Positions 1-11,634 of a stretch of 64,000 bases of DNA are shown piece after piece. Where the stretch lies: positions 26,268,412-26,332,411 of the forward strand of contig NC_092675.1 of assembly GCF_964355755.1 (NCBI RefSeq), given 5' to 3'. Numbering within the stretch: the stretch's first letter is position 1; the number at the start of each line of letters is the position of its first letter. This DNA comes from Antedon mediterranea (taxonomy: Eukaryota; Echinodermata; Crinoidea; Comatulida; Antedonidae). A model generated the notes under the pieces. The model ran no database searches and had not been told where the DNA came from. It saw only the letters and a list, made by a program, of their open reading frames with translations. Made by a program: the position numbers and the translations under genes.

Positions 1-214
1 TGAAACAATTAATAGCTTACTTAATGTACATAACCAAATCTAATATTATGTTAAATTATATTATTTGATGTTTTAGATTTTTTTATATGTGGAAAGTTAA
101 GACAATCGATTTTCCTATTAGTATGAATCAGTCTAACTAAAAACAAAACATAAAATGTAATTATGTATTATTTTAAATTTATTTAATATTATTTTGTTTG
201 TTTTTCTTATTTAG

Positions 215-1008
215 GGAATGATGAATATATAACAGTTTTGAATATTAATCCACAAAGCAACAGTGACAATCCGTACCAATGTTACACTCCTAACTCATTT
301 ACTAATTTTAGTTTGAGTTACGGTAGATCATTTGCAACACTACTCACTGAAAGTTTAACTGAAACATCGTGGGACTTGATGGATGATCATAGATATGTAA
401 CACCTGAAGTTGGCATGGGGGTGTACTATTGCAAGATGGTGAAAGATGGTGTCACTACAATCATTCAAACTACTAAAATACGAAACGATGGTAAGCTAGA
501 TTTTCTATAATCATAGAGGAAATAAATGCTTATGTATACTATTGCATGTGCTTTCTATATATCACATAAATAATTTACAAACATTTTAAAATAATATTAG
601 GTAGGGGATCTTTCTTCACCATTAAAATGACTGTAATTTTTGCCACGAGCACACCGATAAAAAATCCTGCTACTGGTTTGGACGTTCCGGGTATCTAAAA
701 AGAAACAAGATAAATGTTTATTTACACGTCCATTAACACCGTTTTATTATCAACAGCCATTGTTACACCAGCAAACTATAAAAACACAGTGACCACTAAT
801 ATTGGCGATGCTGTCACAATTGGATTTGATACAGAATTTTCATCGCTTTACTGGAGAAAAGATGGTGTTCTAATAACAGGAATGTTGACGTCTGAAAATA
901 GCATGACCGTTAACGCTGTAACCACCCTTAATGCTGGAGTTTACGAGATGTATGTAGCTGGCGATCGGTCAAATCGTAGACATTCATTTGTAAAATTGAT
1001 TGTACGAG
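215..1008 (+). CDS. Gene A exons 215-490 and 757-1008: Ig-like domains 1 and 2
   Basis: Exon 215-490 follows a TTTAG acceptor and encodes the Tie-type N-terminal Ig-like fold, with CYTP near its start, LSYGRSF in the middle and the Ig signature GVYYC before the last strand. Exon 757-1008 encodes an Ig domain with the Trp core (LYWRKDG) and GVYEMY, ending in FVKLIVRG. Both exons begin and end in phase 1 (GTAAG donor at 491, GTAAAC donor at 1009), so each is a removable cassette. The order Ig-Ig directly followed by a [14 protein letters not shown] is the order found in Tie receptors. Confidence 0.85.
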
Positions 1009-1529
1009 GTAAACATTATACATACAGTAATCATAAAGAAAGTAATATAATTTATATATGAATAAAAATACTGAAAGATGAGGGCGTAGCAATTTGATCT
1101 CTGTTGCGCGTGCGTACAACTGAGGACTAGTGCTGTTCCGCCGTACCACGCCGAGAATGTTAAAGAGTCGCTATCCAATCGAGTTTGAACAATACCATGA
1201 AAGCCCCAGTGGTCTAATGGTTAGGACATCAGGACATCTGCATATCAAGCAGGCGGTCCGAGTTCGAGCCTCGGTTGGGGCGACTTTTTCTCATTCTCAC
1301 AGATTTCCTAATTTTATCGTTTCAAATTAATTAATTAAATTTCAGTATATCACCGGGCGGTTTCGAATTAATGTCCATTGCCTAATGTGTTTATATATAT
1401 AAAAGTATCTCTTCGGAGATCCCGCCTCGTGAATAAAAATACTGAAAGATGAGGGCGTATCAATTTGATCTCTGTTGCGCGTGCGTACAACTGAGGACTA
1501 GTGCTGTTTCGCCGTACCACGCCGAGAAT

Positions 1530-1569
<40 letters not shown>

Positions 1570-4500
1570 AAATCAGGCAAAGAAAATTAATTCTAAACCG
1601 CCCGGTGATACATACTGAAATTTAATTAATTAATTTGAAACGATAAAGATGAGGAAATCTGTGAGAATGAGAAAAAGTCGCCCCAACCGAGACTCGAACT
1701 CGGACCGCCTGCTTGATATGCAGATTTCACAAATCAAATTCCACCCTCATCATCATTTTGTGCATGCACAAATCATTTTCACAAAAATGTACATACATTT
1801 GGATCATACATTGCTTCATATTTCTTTAAGGAATGTGACTGCTTGATGACAATACACCATGTTTGTATTTATTTTTTCGCAGCATGTCCACGTCACAAAT
1901 GGGGTCCACCTGACTGCACTGGTGACTGTGAATACTGCTATAATGGAGGCGTATGTGATGACAAAACAGGATTCTGTATCTGTGCACCAGGATTTAAGGG
2001 ATCTTCATGTGCAATTGGTAAGGTATATAGTCACTATATAACACAAACCTACACCACCACCGCGGGAAACATTACATTTTCTTCTTTTATCGTTTTGTGA
2101 TCAAATTATTTATTTGATATACACCAACACAGATGCGTCTTCGTGATGCTAAAGCACGAACATGTATTTATAAACTTGTTATTTATTTTGTCTCACATCA
2201 AAGCCGATTCGGTCTGATTTAAAAAATGCTTTGGTAGAATTGTTCTTTTCAGAAGGCGGCAGACGACCAAATAATTCAGTTTACTAAATAAGGCCGATTT
2301 ACACAGAAAAGCGCTACCGGTAAGCGGAAACCGCGTGCTTGGCCATGTATCTGTATCTATCCTGAGAGGGTTTCCGCTCAACTCCGCGTTTTGTGTAAAT
2401 GGTCATAAGAAAAATTATGATTCTATATTATATCTACGTTACCGGATAAGAGATGTTACATTTCGAGTATGTATATTAGGAAAACCACAATTCTAGTATA
2501 CAACCATCAAGCAGAGATCGAAATATAAATCAAAGATTACCAGAATATATTTCCATCAAAATGAGAATGAAATAATGTTGCAATCCGATTGGTACAAACG
2601 ATTGATGCAAATTGTCAAGACACGGTATCTTTTTGATGGGACGATTAATGATGCCATATTATAGGCATCGTCAATATATCAAATGCATTGGTCAGATCGG
2701 GGAAAAGTTAACTCTTCCCTGGTCAGATATACATGTTGTAAAATTCTCAGAAATTGAGAAATACATCTGCTTTGAAAACCTAGCAGGACAGGCGTCTCAT
2801 ATTTCCAACAGCAAAAGTCGACGGAATAATGAGATATTCATTGCAACTGCAACCATTACTAAACATGTTATATCATTATTGAGAGTCTGCTTGTAATTTA
2901 TGTTTCATTGTTTAGAATGCGGTGGCAATAAGCATAGTTGGAATTGTGAAAGGGTTTGCGCCAGTAGTCGTGATGAAAGTAAATGCAGAAACTTTCAGTT
3001 TTGCTTACCTGATCCATATGGATGTAGCTGTGTTACCGGTTACAAAGGATTGAAATGCGATACAGGTAGATAGATATACAATGTCTCCAACATTCTAGGA
3101 TATTTTAGAAAAGTTCTATTAAACGATTTTAATTCCAAAAGGTTATGGTTGCCTTTGAAATATGTTTATATCTTCTAATCTTTTTTTTTCAATGCAAACT
3201 ATGCAATTTTATAGCAACATTGAAGAGTGAACATTTTACTAGATAGCATTAATTATTACAACTTTAGTTTGTAACTGATTCGTATCGATCTTTTTTTTTC
3301 ACAACGTTCCAACAAAAGACTATGCAGCTATCTAATAAGGCCGTATACATGGCTGCAGTCGCGTGATCAAGTTAGTGTTTACCGACCGACCAACCGACCA
3401 ATCAACATAGTGAGCTGTAGAGTCGCGTTGCACGCGACTAAAAATTGCTCTGCACACAATCTAAAATATATGAGCATGCGCAGCGTTGGTTGCTGCGTAG
3501 TTGACTGTAGTGAAAACAAAATTTCCGTTATCAAGCGTTATAGATGTTAACTTAACCAGCTATATGCCCTTTTTCCTTTAACAGCCTTAGTGTTGGCGTT
3601 TAAAAAAGTGGCATTGCAATTGAAATACAAATTAACATTCAATATTATAATCAACATTTATATCGACGAAACACACATTTTTTCTATATTTTTACAGAAT
3701 GTTCGTCGGGTACATTTGGTGCAGATTGTGCTCAAACTTGTCACTGTAAACAAGGTGGTTGTGATCGGTATACAGGAATATGCACTAACTCATCTTGTGC
3801 ATTTCCATGGATGGGATCTAACTGTCAAAGTATGCACATTTTTGCTTTACTTTTAGCACAGAAATCTTGGTGAGGTTCTGTAAAGCAAACTTAATTGATT
3901 TATTGTTACCTGTAAGGGACTAGGTCTAGAATTCCACACATAAGAAATAATGTACGTACAGTTTTTGTATAATAGCATTCTTCAAATATGCTACACAGTA
4001 TACACAGTATCGTAGGCATATATATTATAGGTTCCTGATCAGTAGCCTATACTAAGAATTAAGAATGTCGTGACAAAATGACATAGACTTAATAAAGATA
4101 AAGCCACATTTATCCATTTAGGCTACATATTCTGTACTGATTTGTAGATAAATACTTTTGTTGTAGTGTGCCAGCCTAATCTGTTTGGAGAAAACTGTGA
4201 AACTGAGTGTAAACAGCCATGTGAATGTCATAGAATAAATGGAAAGTGCATCCAAGGAACATGTTTTTCCAATTTCCTTAAACCAAATTGTGTACCAATA
4301 TATGGTGGAAATCTGAAGGCTAATATTTCAAGTTCCTCTGTTGATATACAGTGGACGACAGGCAATATAAATGGTCAGGTTGTTGGATACTTTTTAAACC
4401 ACAAACTGAGCAACACGAATGATTGGAAGAAGGAATTCTATAATACATCCTTATCAGGCACCATTACCGACTTGATGACGGACACAGAATACACTTTTGG

Positions 4501-7052
4501 TGTTTCAGCTGTGAGAGCTGGCAAAGAGGGTGAAGGACCAATTGGAGGTATAATCACAGTAACAACACTTTGTGGGAGTAAGTATATTACTTTACTAATT
4601 ATTATGTTTTTTATTTCAGTTTTTCCGTATTTTTGTTGGTTTTATTTCACACCAAATACAAAACAATCCTTTTTTTTTATAACATAGTGAGGTAAAATTG
4701 TCTAACGTATTAAAATGTTATATATTTAATACGACACGACTCCTCTCTTGAATCGGATGTTGAAGGTTGGGCCAAGACAATTCTCAGCTCTCAGATTTTG
4801 GACGCTGCGCAGACAATGATAGAAGATGCATTTTACATCTTAGTGCGCATTACGTGTTTATTGACCAATCATGTGCATAATATGTATCAACTGTATACAA
4901 TCTTATTGACTAATTGTAATCTATGGCTAATACAAAGTAAAAATCTATTTTTTAACAGAGCCGTCTCCTGTTGAGAACGTAAAATTCGAAGTTTCAGTTA
5001 ATGTTGACACTTCAAGTATCACGGTTACATGGATAGTGAGTAGAACTCCGTTCCTATAATAACTATGCCTTTACCAGAATAACCCAAGCGAATAACTTTT
5101 ATTGGCCAAACAATTATCGGAAATAAAACATAATCAAAACAAATACAAATAAACAAATATTTAGAACGACACAAATAATATATACAAAACAATTGTCTTT
5201 ATATTTAATTATTTCTTTTATAAGATTATTAGTATTCAGCATTCCGATAGGCGGGAAATTGAGTTCTGCGAATGTTTGCATGCTTTACTAATTGTACCAG
5301 AATCACAATTTTATATATGGTTAATATCGTTCTATTTAACCATATCATGTATCTGTATTGAGTACTGTGTCAGTCAGTCAATGGAAGTGATTTAGGCCCT
5401 ACAGTAATATATTCAGTTCCAGTCCATGATATGTTACGACATTTTCTTTGTAGCGTATATTTTACCGCTATAAAATCTTTCCAAACACACTACAACCCTC
5501 CTTCATCTTTTGGTGCAAGTTATTATGTTATCCTCATTTTTGTTGTTGTCATAGGGAAACCCTGACGCAGAGACACTGAAATGCTCGATTACAACATTTG
5601 TCTACAGAGTGTATCTAAGAAAAATCATCAATAAGGGTTGTCAGGAGGAGGTTTACCAGACACAAACCAATGAACTAACAATCGAAAATGTTGAGTTGGA
5701 ATACCCTTACGCTATCTTAGTCACAGTGGCTAATAAAGACAGCGAAAGTGAATCTACTCTTGGTAAAGAAAAAACAGGTAATTTGTAAATACTTCTATCG
5801 AACTACAATGTTCATATTTTATATTCAATTTTTCAATAATAATAATAATAATAATTTGTTATTGTCGTTAGTATTGTTGTTTTGATAGTTCGGCTGGTAC
5901 TCGAACATTCACAAAAAAATTTATATCGAAAATTCGATTCTCGATATGATAAAACATGTAACACATAATATTAATTTGAGGCAATATTCAAATTAGTTTG
6001 ATTCTTTTAAGCATTGTGATTACTTGATGATACAGTATTATAGTAAGCGTGTATATGAATTTTAAATGTTAATTAGTAGAAACAGTAGAGAAGGAAGAAG
6101 GAAATGCAAACAGCATCGGAGCAATTGGGGGCGCTGTGGCAGCAGGGTTGTTCTTTGGCATTGTCATTACTATTACGGTTACAATTTTGTAAGTAGGCCT
6201 GGTGCATTCAATTTCATTGTTATTTAAAACCCTTTATCTCGTGTTTTACAAAACAAACCTTTAGTAATTATATTGTTCTGTAATGTATAATATTCTCCAA
6301 TTAAATTTCAATAAACAGTTATTGTCCTGAGCCAAACATCCAATGGACTTGTTGAGGAGTGAGCCTTTTTAGTTCAGTTTACAAACGAGTATAGGTCTTT
6401 TTAGTCTAAATGGTGAATATTTCTTTTTTGTTAAAGTAAACACAGACTTTGTAAGAAGGCTAGTACATCTGACGATAATGCATCAAATGATCCACAAGTT
6501 CATTATAATTACGCAAGTAATAGTTACAATACTTCATTACCAGGGTAAATATAATCTTTATTATACATTTCTAAAAATAGCTTATTATTTCTTTAATTGA
6601 CAATTTTCTAACCTTGTTTTTTAAAAACATTATTTACATTATAACGCCAGGGGAACATCAGTAGCCCTACTTACTGCCTTGTATTTTTGGAATTTTATTT
6701 CATTTTCAACAGAAAACAGATAAATTGGAATGCTATGCATGCGGTACTTAAATGTGGGAAAGCTGTTCAGTAGGCTACTTAGTTAAAAATGACAGCTAAA
6801 TAACATGTTTTTATTAATTGATATTGTTGCCATTCATGGTAAGACAGGCGATGACCTCCTGGACATTCTCGGTATATATTTTCATTAATAACGACTGATT
6901 TGTCTTACAACTTTCTTAATTTAAGGAAAAATCAAGATACAACATATGAATTAACTGGTGATGATTATGCAACAGTTACTGGTGGTCCATGTTACAGTAA
7001 CACACCACAGGTGCCCATTGGGAGAGAGGATGATCCAGTATCTACTTATTAG
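215..7052 (+). CDS. Gene A: Tie-like receptor without phosphatase domains, tyrosine-rich tail (5' partial)
   Basis: Eleven exons are supported by GT-AG sites, compatible phases and alignment to the two full paralogs downstream: 215-490, 757-1008, 1883-2017, 2916-3065, 3698-3829, 4167-4577, 4959-5035, 5555-5777, 6077-6188, 6437-6544, 6926-7052. The signal-peptide exon lies before the window. About 667 residues are visible: Ig1, Ig2, EGF x4, FN3 x2, one membrane segment, then about 70 cytoplasmic residues ending at TAG 7050-7052. The third Ig domain of genes B and C is missing, and EGF4 and FN3-1 share one exon. No PTP or kinase domain follows before gene B. It is probably a type I surface receptor whose tail is phosphorylated by another enzyme. 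The ligand is unknown; Tie homology is an inference from motifs. Confidence 0.85.
1203..1374 (+). mobile_element. tRNA-derived SINE, copy 1
   Basis: The head 1203-1281 folds like a tRNA: GCCCCA pairs with TGGGGC, box A is TGGTCTAATGG and box B is GTTCGAGCC. A T5 run follows at once. A duplicated AGGACATC disrupts the D/anticodon region. A tail of about 90 bp is shared with the copies at 1588-1735 and 24437-24602, which marks a family and not a lone tRNA gene. Confidence 0.75.
1588..1735 (-). mobile_element. tRNA-derived SINE, copy 2, head truncated
   Basis: Reverse-complement copy of the 1203-1374 element. Shared are the tail (CCGCCCGGTGATA), the box B region and the GCATATCAAGC anticodon-loop stretch. 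The 5' part of the tRNA-like head with box A is absent. Confidence 0.75.
1883..4577 (+). CDS. Gene A exons: four EGF-like repeats, the last fused to FN3-1
   Basis: Exons 1883-2017 (EGF1, [11 protein letters not shown]...CICAPGF), 2916-3065 (EGF2, [17 protein letters not shown]), 3698-3829 (EGF3, laminin-like spacing) and 4167-4577. The last exon holds EGF4 (CQPNLFGENC...CECHRINGKC) and runs straight into an FN3 domain (YGG...DIQW...TEYTFGVSAVRAGKEGEGP). In genes B and C these are two exons separated by an Ig3 exon. The EGF4-FN3 joint in A is about three codons shorter than a clean splice of the B/C exons. Donors are at 2018, 3066, 3830 and 4578; all junctions are phase 1. Confidence 0.85.
2291..2404. 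mobile_element. Foldback/MITE-like element
   Basis: In gene A intron 3. The left end GGCCGATTTACACA and its neighbour AGCGGAAACC recur inverted at the right end (TTTCCGCT ... TGTGTAAATGGTC). The arms are about 44 bp and imperfect. No coding capacity and no certain target duplication. Confidence 0.5.
3336..3446 (-). mobile_element. Short GGTC-array element (collapsed form)
   Basis: Reads AAGGCCGTATACATGG..GCAGTCGCGTG, then a CCGACCGACCAACCGACC array, then GAGTCGCGTTGCACGCGACT and AAAAAT. Both flanks match the two ends of the 735-bp element at 13717-14451 in opposite orientation, with the internal 0.6 kb missing. A matching short copy is at 27685-27799. Confidence 0.65.
4959..5777 (+). CDS. 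Gene A exons 4959-5035 and 5555-5777: second FN3 domain
   Basis: The FN3 domain is split by a phase-0 intron after the first Trp strand (ITVTW, donor GTGAGT at 5036). The second half, 5555-5777, carries the Tyr strand (VYRVYL) and the closing strands (YAILVTVANKDSESE). The split position matches genes B and C exactly. The exon ends in phase 1 at a GTAATT donor. Confidence 0.8.
6077..7052 (+). CDS. Gene A exons: transmembrane segment and tyrosine-rich cytoplasmic tail
   Basis: Exon 6077-6188 encodes an acidic stalk and one hydrophobic segment (GGAVAAGLFFGIVITITV), then 6437-6544 begins with a basic stop-transfer (KHRLCKK). Exon 6926-7052 ends at TAG. The tail has seven tyrosines, including YATV (a YxxV motif) and YSNT (a pYxN, Grb2-SH2-type motif) and a close pair YELTGDDYATV. 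None is a perfect ITIM, because the -2 residue is Asp or Thr. The split codons across all three junctions (phases 1, 2, 2) stay in frame. Genes B and C have a different membrane exon and tail. Confidence 0.75.
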
Positions 7053-7120
7053 TTTACGACGACAGAGTATATTGTGTTAACAATTATCTAAATCATAAAT
7101 AGTGTTAAATTTTGTATACG

Positions 7121-7146
<26 letters not shown>
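7121..7146. repeat. (TA)n microsatellite
   Basis: About 13 TA units in the gene A 3' UTR. Confidence 0.9.
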
Positions 7147-7151
<5 letters not shown>

Positions 7152-7454
7152 TAATTGAAATTATAAACACAGGTGAACCTTATATTTTGACCACTAATTT
7201 AATAGTATTAGCTAATTTGTGACAACAAAAAAACAGAATTCGAAAGTATATCTTCCAATAATAGAAGTGTACCTTTATAACTAATTTATCTAAACATTCT
7301 ATTGTCTTAAAAAATGTTGCATATACCATTCATTTAAATAATATGTTATTATATTTCTTGTATATATTATATAAACTCACTGTATTGTAAGGTAAAATGT
7401 CTACCGAAACGTGTTTGTTACTTTATATCGTTTTGTTTCTAGATACTGTACTCA

Positions 7455-7460
7455 AATAAA
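7455..7460 (+). promoter_or_regulatory. Poly(A) signal of gene A
   Basis: AATAAA lies about 400 nt downstream of the gene A stop codon, in an AT-rich 3' UTR that also holds a (TA)n run at 7121-7146. No other good signal lies closer to the stop codon. Confidence 0.5.
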
Positions 7461-7905
7461 TATTTTAAAATGGTTAGCATCAAAATCTTTTTCTTCAATG
7501 CACTGTAATTATTCATTTATAATTTTTGGGGAACATTTTGTGTTATTTTTCAAAATATTTAAAGGGATGTCCGTTTGATTTTACAACAACAATTTTTCGA
7601 ATAGTTTTTTAATGCATTGATAGAGCCTCAACTTTCTAAACTCAACAATTCTTGTTAAACATATCTTTAATACCATGCTCAATTTACATTATCTGACGGT
7701 ATGTCAGAAAAATATTACCATTTTGAAACATTAGTTTAGATTTACTTTATGATTGAACTCAAGCCATAATAACGCCTTTGTTAGTTTTAACCTTGTATTC
7801 TGTACTTTTGTGGTTTTGTGTTTAGTGTTCTTTTATTTATTTTATTGTTTTTTTTACAACAGTGTTTCATGATAGTGGATGATCAATGCATATACTGTAA
7901 TAGTG

Positions 7906-10900
7906 ATGCTTTTACTTCCTTATTCCATTTTATTAGACGACATCCATGTTTGATTTTGGTTTTGAAGCTAAAATACGTAAGTATTCTTAATTATGATTAC
8001 GTATTTATGCAGGAATGATCTACCACTGGTTTGTCAAACCAGGGAGTTTATTAACAAGGAGAATAATCGATAAAATTCAGTAATGATTATATTATAATAA
8101 ATGATTACATTCCTGCTGTAAGGGCACTGTTGTTATAATTATAAACGACGCATCAGTTTTTATTAGAACATGAATACTAGGGATCATTGACCAGGAATAT
8201 TGTGTGAAATTGGTCATTCGCCATTTGTGAAATATGAATTCAATATTTATCAAGGTTTGAAATTAAATTACAATACACATAATGATAAATATAGGCCACT
8301 GAACAGTTTAATATTAGTATATGTGTTTCTTCCTTTTTCCATTTAATATGGATTTTTATTATTACCAATGAATAAGCTGGAGATAATGAGAAATACGATT
8401 TTAAATCAAAGATACATATTTTCAAAATAGATTTTACAATAATTATTATGATTATCATATTATATTATATTTATCTTATGAAACGAAGGTCTAGATCAGT
8501 CCTGCAGCTCAAACAAACACCCCTCCCCCTACACCCCCCACACACACACACACCCACCCCCACACCGGATATGATTTTGTGTAATAGGCCTGTCACAAGC
8601 GTTCTATCTTTATTTCTCCGACATTATCTTAGTGGTGAATTTATGTAGTGTTCCAAGTTAAGTAGGCATCGGGGAAAAAAAGGGGTGAATTATAGCCTGT
8701 GTAACTAATGGGGTTTGGTCCCACCATGTCATAACTGTATACATGCAAATGTTAATAGATATAAATTGTTTAAAATGTATATAAATCATAAGATGTGTTT
8801 AATAACTGTAGAATATGGCAAAAAAAACACGTTAATTACAGTTTAACTAAATTCTTGGTGATCTATAAACATATAAATTGAAAATAAAACAAAACTAGAT
8901 AATTTGATGAATAATTTTCAATAAAGAAAAGATTACAATATGTTATGAAATAGTATAAGGTGTGTGCATGGTATAGATGTATACTATATTGATACATAAA
9001 TATTTCTACATTCTTGTACTGCAAATAGTAAGCTTTGTGGCATGTAGCAAATTTAATTAGGCCTATGTCATTATGCTGAATTAGACTATAGATAATGTAT
9101 AATTGTAAAACTCATAAGAGTGAAACAATACTAATGATCGTGAAGTAAATGTGTGAAACCCACAAAAGACAAAAAAAAAACAAATCTTAGTGTTGAATTT
9201 GATGCCAGTAGCGATTTAAATGGAGGGTGTATCTTTGGGTATGCTAATTTAATTAGGCTACATTTGTATGAGCCTACTGATGTGGGATTAAACTACTGTG
9301 GTTCCATAAAATTATGCGGATCACTTAATTTATAATTATATATTCTGGAATATTTTTTATTTATTTGTTTTATGGTTTTACATTGTAGAATTTGTTTTTA
9401 AATTGTTGTTTTCTATATCATAAATGTAAGTCATAGGAGAAAAGTGATATTCATCAGAATAAAGACAATTTACAATTCATTTACAATATCATCTTTCGTC
9501 ACAAAGTGAGAATTATATACGTTTTTTTTTATGACAGAAAAGTATGATTGTTACAGTTCTAATCTTGCTTAAAGTTACCTTATCCTGCCTTGGTAAGTTA
9601 TATTTTAAAATACTTCCCGAAAAAAGGCCAACTGACAAATAATATTTCAGTCTGATGGTATCATTGTAAACTAACCAACCATAATTGATTAATTGTATGC
9701 CTATTCAATTTTTTTTAAATTGCAAATATTGTCATTTCATTGAATAGTAAATAGCATACGTTTTTTTCACAGTATTATAGTATAATGCTTTTACTTCCTT
9801 ATTCCATTTTATTAGACGACATCCATGTTTGATTTTGGTTTTGAAGCTAAAATACGTAAGTATTCTTAATTATGATAACGTATTTATGCAGGAATGATCT
9901 ACCACTGGTTTGTCAAACCAGGGGGTTTATTAACAAGGAGAATAATCGAAAATATTCAGCAATGGTTATATTATAATAAATGAATACATTTCTGCTGTAA
10001 GGGCACCGTTGTTACAATTATAAACGACGCATCAGTTTTTACTAGAACATGAAGATTATAGGGATCATTGACCAGAAATACTGTGTGAAATTGGTCATTT
10101 CATTCATATTTATCAAGGTTTGAAAATAAATCACAATACACATAATGATAAATATAGGCCACCTGAACAGTTTAATATTAGTATATGTGTTTCTTCCTTT
10201 TTCCATTTAATATGGATTTTTATTATTACCAATGAATAAGCTGGAGATAATGAGAAATACGATTTTAAATCAAAGATACATATTTTCAAAATAGATTTTA
10301 CAATAATTATTATGATTATCATATTATATTATATTTATCTTATGAAACGAAGGTCTAGATCAGTCCTGCAGCTCAAACAAACACCCCTCCCCCTACATCC
10401 CCCACACACACACACACCCACCCCCACACCGGATATGATTTTGTGTAATAGGCCTGTCACAAGCGTTCTATCTTTATTTCTCCGACATTATCTTAGTGGT
10501 GAATTTATGTAGTGTTCCAAGTTAAGTAGGCATCGGGGAAAAAAAGGGGTGAATTATAGCCTGTGTAACTAATGGGGTTTGGTCCCACCATGTCATAACT
10601 GTATACATGCAAATGTTAATAGATATAAATTGTTTAAAATGTATATAAATCATAAGATGTGTTTAATAACTGTAGAATATGGCAAAAAAAACACGTTAAT
10701 TACAGTTTAACTAAATTCTTGGTGATCTATAAACATATAAATTGAAAATAAAACAAAACTAGATAATTTGATGAATAATTTTCAATAAAGAAAATATTAC
10801 AATATGTTATGAAATAGTATAAGATGTGCATGGTATAGATGTATGCTATATCGATACATAAATATTTCTACATTCTTGTACTGCAAATAGTTTGGAGGCT

Positions 10901-11634
10901 TTGTGGCATGTAGCAAATTTAATTAGGCCTATGTCATTATGCTGAATTAGACTATAGATAATGTATAATTGTAAAACTCATAAGAGTGAAACAATACTAA
11001 TGATCGTGAAGTAAATGTGTGAAACCCACAAAAAAGACAAAAAAAAAACAAATCTTAGTGTTGAATATGATGCCAGTAGCGATTTAAATGGAGGGTGTAT
11101 CTTTGGGTATGCTAATTTATTTAGGCTACATTTGTATGAGCCTACTGATGTTGGATTAAACTACTGTGGTTCCATAAAATTATGCGGATCACTTAATTTA
11201 TAATTATATATTCTGGAATATTTTTTATTTATTTGTTTTATGTTTTTACATTGTAGAATTTGTTTTTAAATTGTTGTTTTCTATATCATAAATGTATAAG
11301 TCATAGGAGAAAAGTGATAGTCACCAGAATAAAGACAAATTACAATTCAATTACAATATCATCTTTCGTCACAAAGTGAGAATTATATACGTTTTTTTTT
11401 TACAGAAAAGTATGATTGTTACAGTTATAATCTTCCTTCAAGTTATCTTAATCTGCCTTGGTAAGTTATATTTTTCCGTAAAAAAGGAGCAACAATAATA
11501 GTTCAGTCTACTACTGACGGTAATCACTGCATGTTATATAGGCCTATCTAAACCAATCAACCAACCATAATTGTATGCCTATTCAATTTTTGTTAAATTG
11601 CAAATATTTTTTCACAGTCTTAGGCCTATAGTAG
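7906..11634 (+). repeat. Abutting tandem duplication of the gene B 5' region (2 x about 1.87 kb)
   Basis: Unit 1 runs 7906-9784 and unit 2 runs 9785 to about 11634. They start at the same ATGCTTTTACTTCC sequence and share long near-identical blocks, including a C-rich/(CA)n stretch (8515-8568 and 10379-10432), with small indels and point changes. Each unit contains one complete signal-peptide exon. The units touch directly, as expected for an unequal-crossover or slippage duplication. The rest of the block has no ORF that looks coding. Confidence 0.9.
9538..9592 (+). CDS. Signal-peptide exon in duplicated block, alternative or orphan first coding exon of gene B
   Basis: A 55-nt exon: acceptor TTTATGACAG, then AAAAGT and ATG at 9544, encoding MIVTVLILLKVTLSCLG, a hydrophobic signal peptide, with a phase-1 GTAAGT donor. 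It has the same length and layout as the first coding exons at 11406, 33449 and 55508. It could splice to the Ig1 exon at 12435 in frame. The acceptor in front implies an upstream 5' UTR exon. Whether it is used is unknown. Confidence 0.6.

Larger units (their letters stand above)
1062..1735. repeat. Composite: inverted SINE pair with duplicated 100-bp repeat and TA microsatellite
   Basis: In gene A intron 2. A repeat of about 100 bp at 1062-1161 recurs in the same orientation at 1431-1532. Between them is a tRNA-derived SINE on + (1203-1374). A second SINE copy lies on - (1588-1735). The SINE copies form an inverted repeat of about 145 bp whose arms share the tail ending ACCGGGCGGTTT. A (TA)n run at 1533-1566 sits inside the loop. 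The right copy lacks the 5' part of the tRNA-like head. Confidence 0.8.

Noticed and set aside
1203-1281. Functional tRNA gene
   Set aside because: Boxes A and B and the acceptor stem are present, but the D/anticodon region has a duplicated insert and the same tail follows other copies, so it is a SINE head.
8448-8648. 66-codon ORF present in both units of the duplicated block
   Set aside because: Its copies are near-identical because the whole block is duplicated; it runs through a low-complexity CA/C-rich stretch and has no protein-like features.
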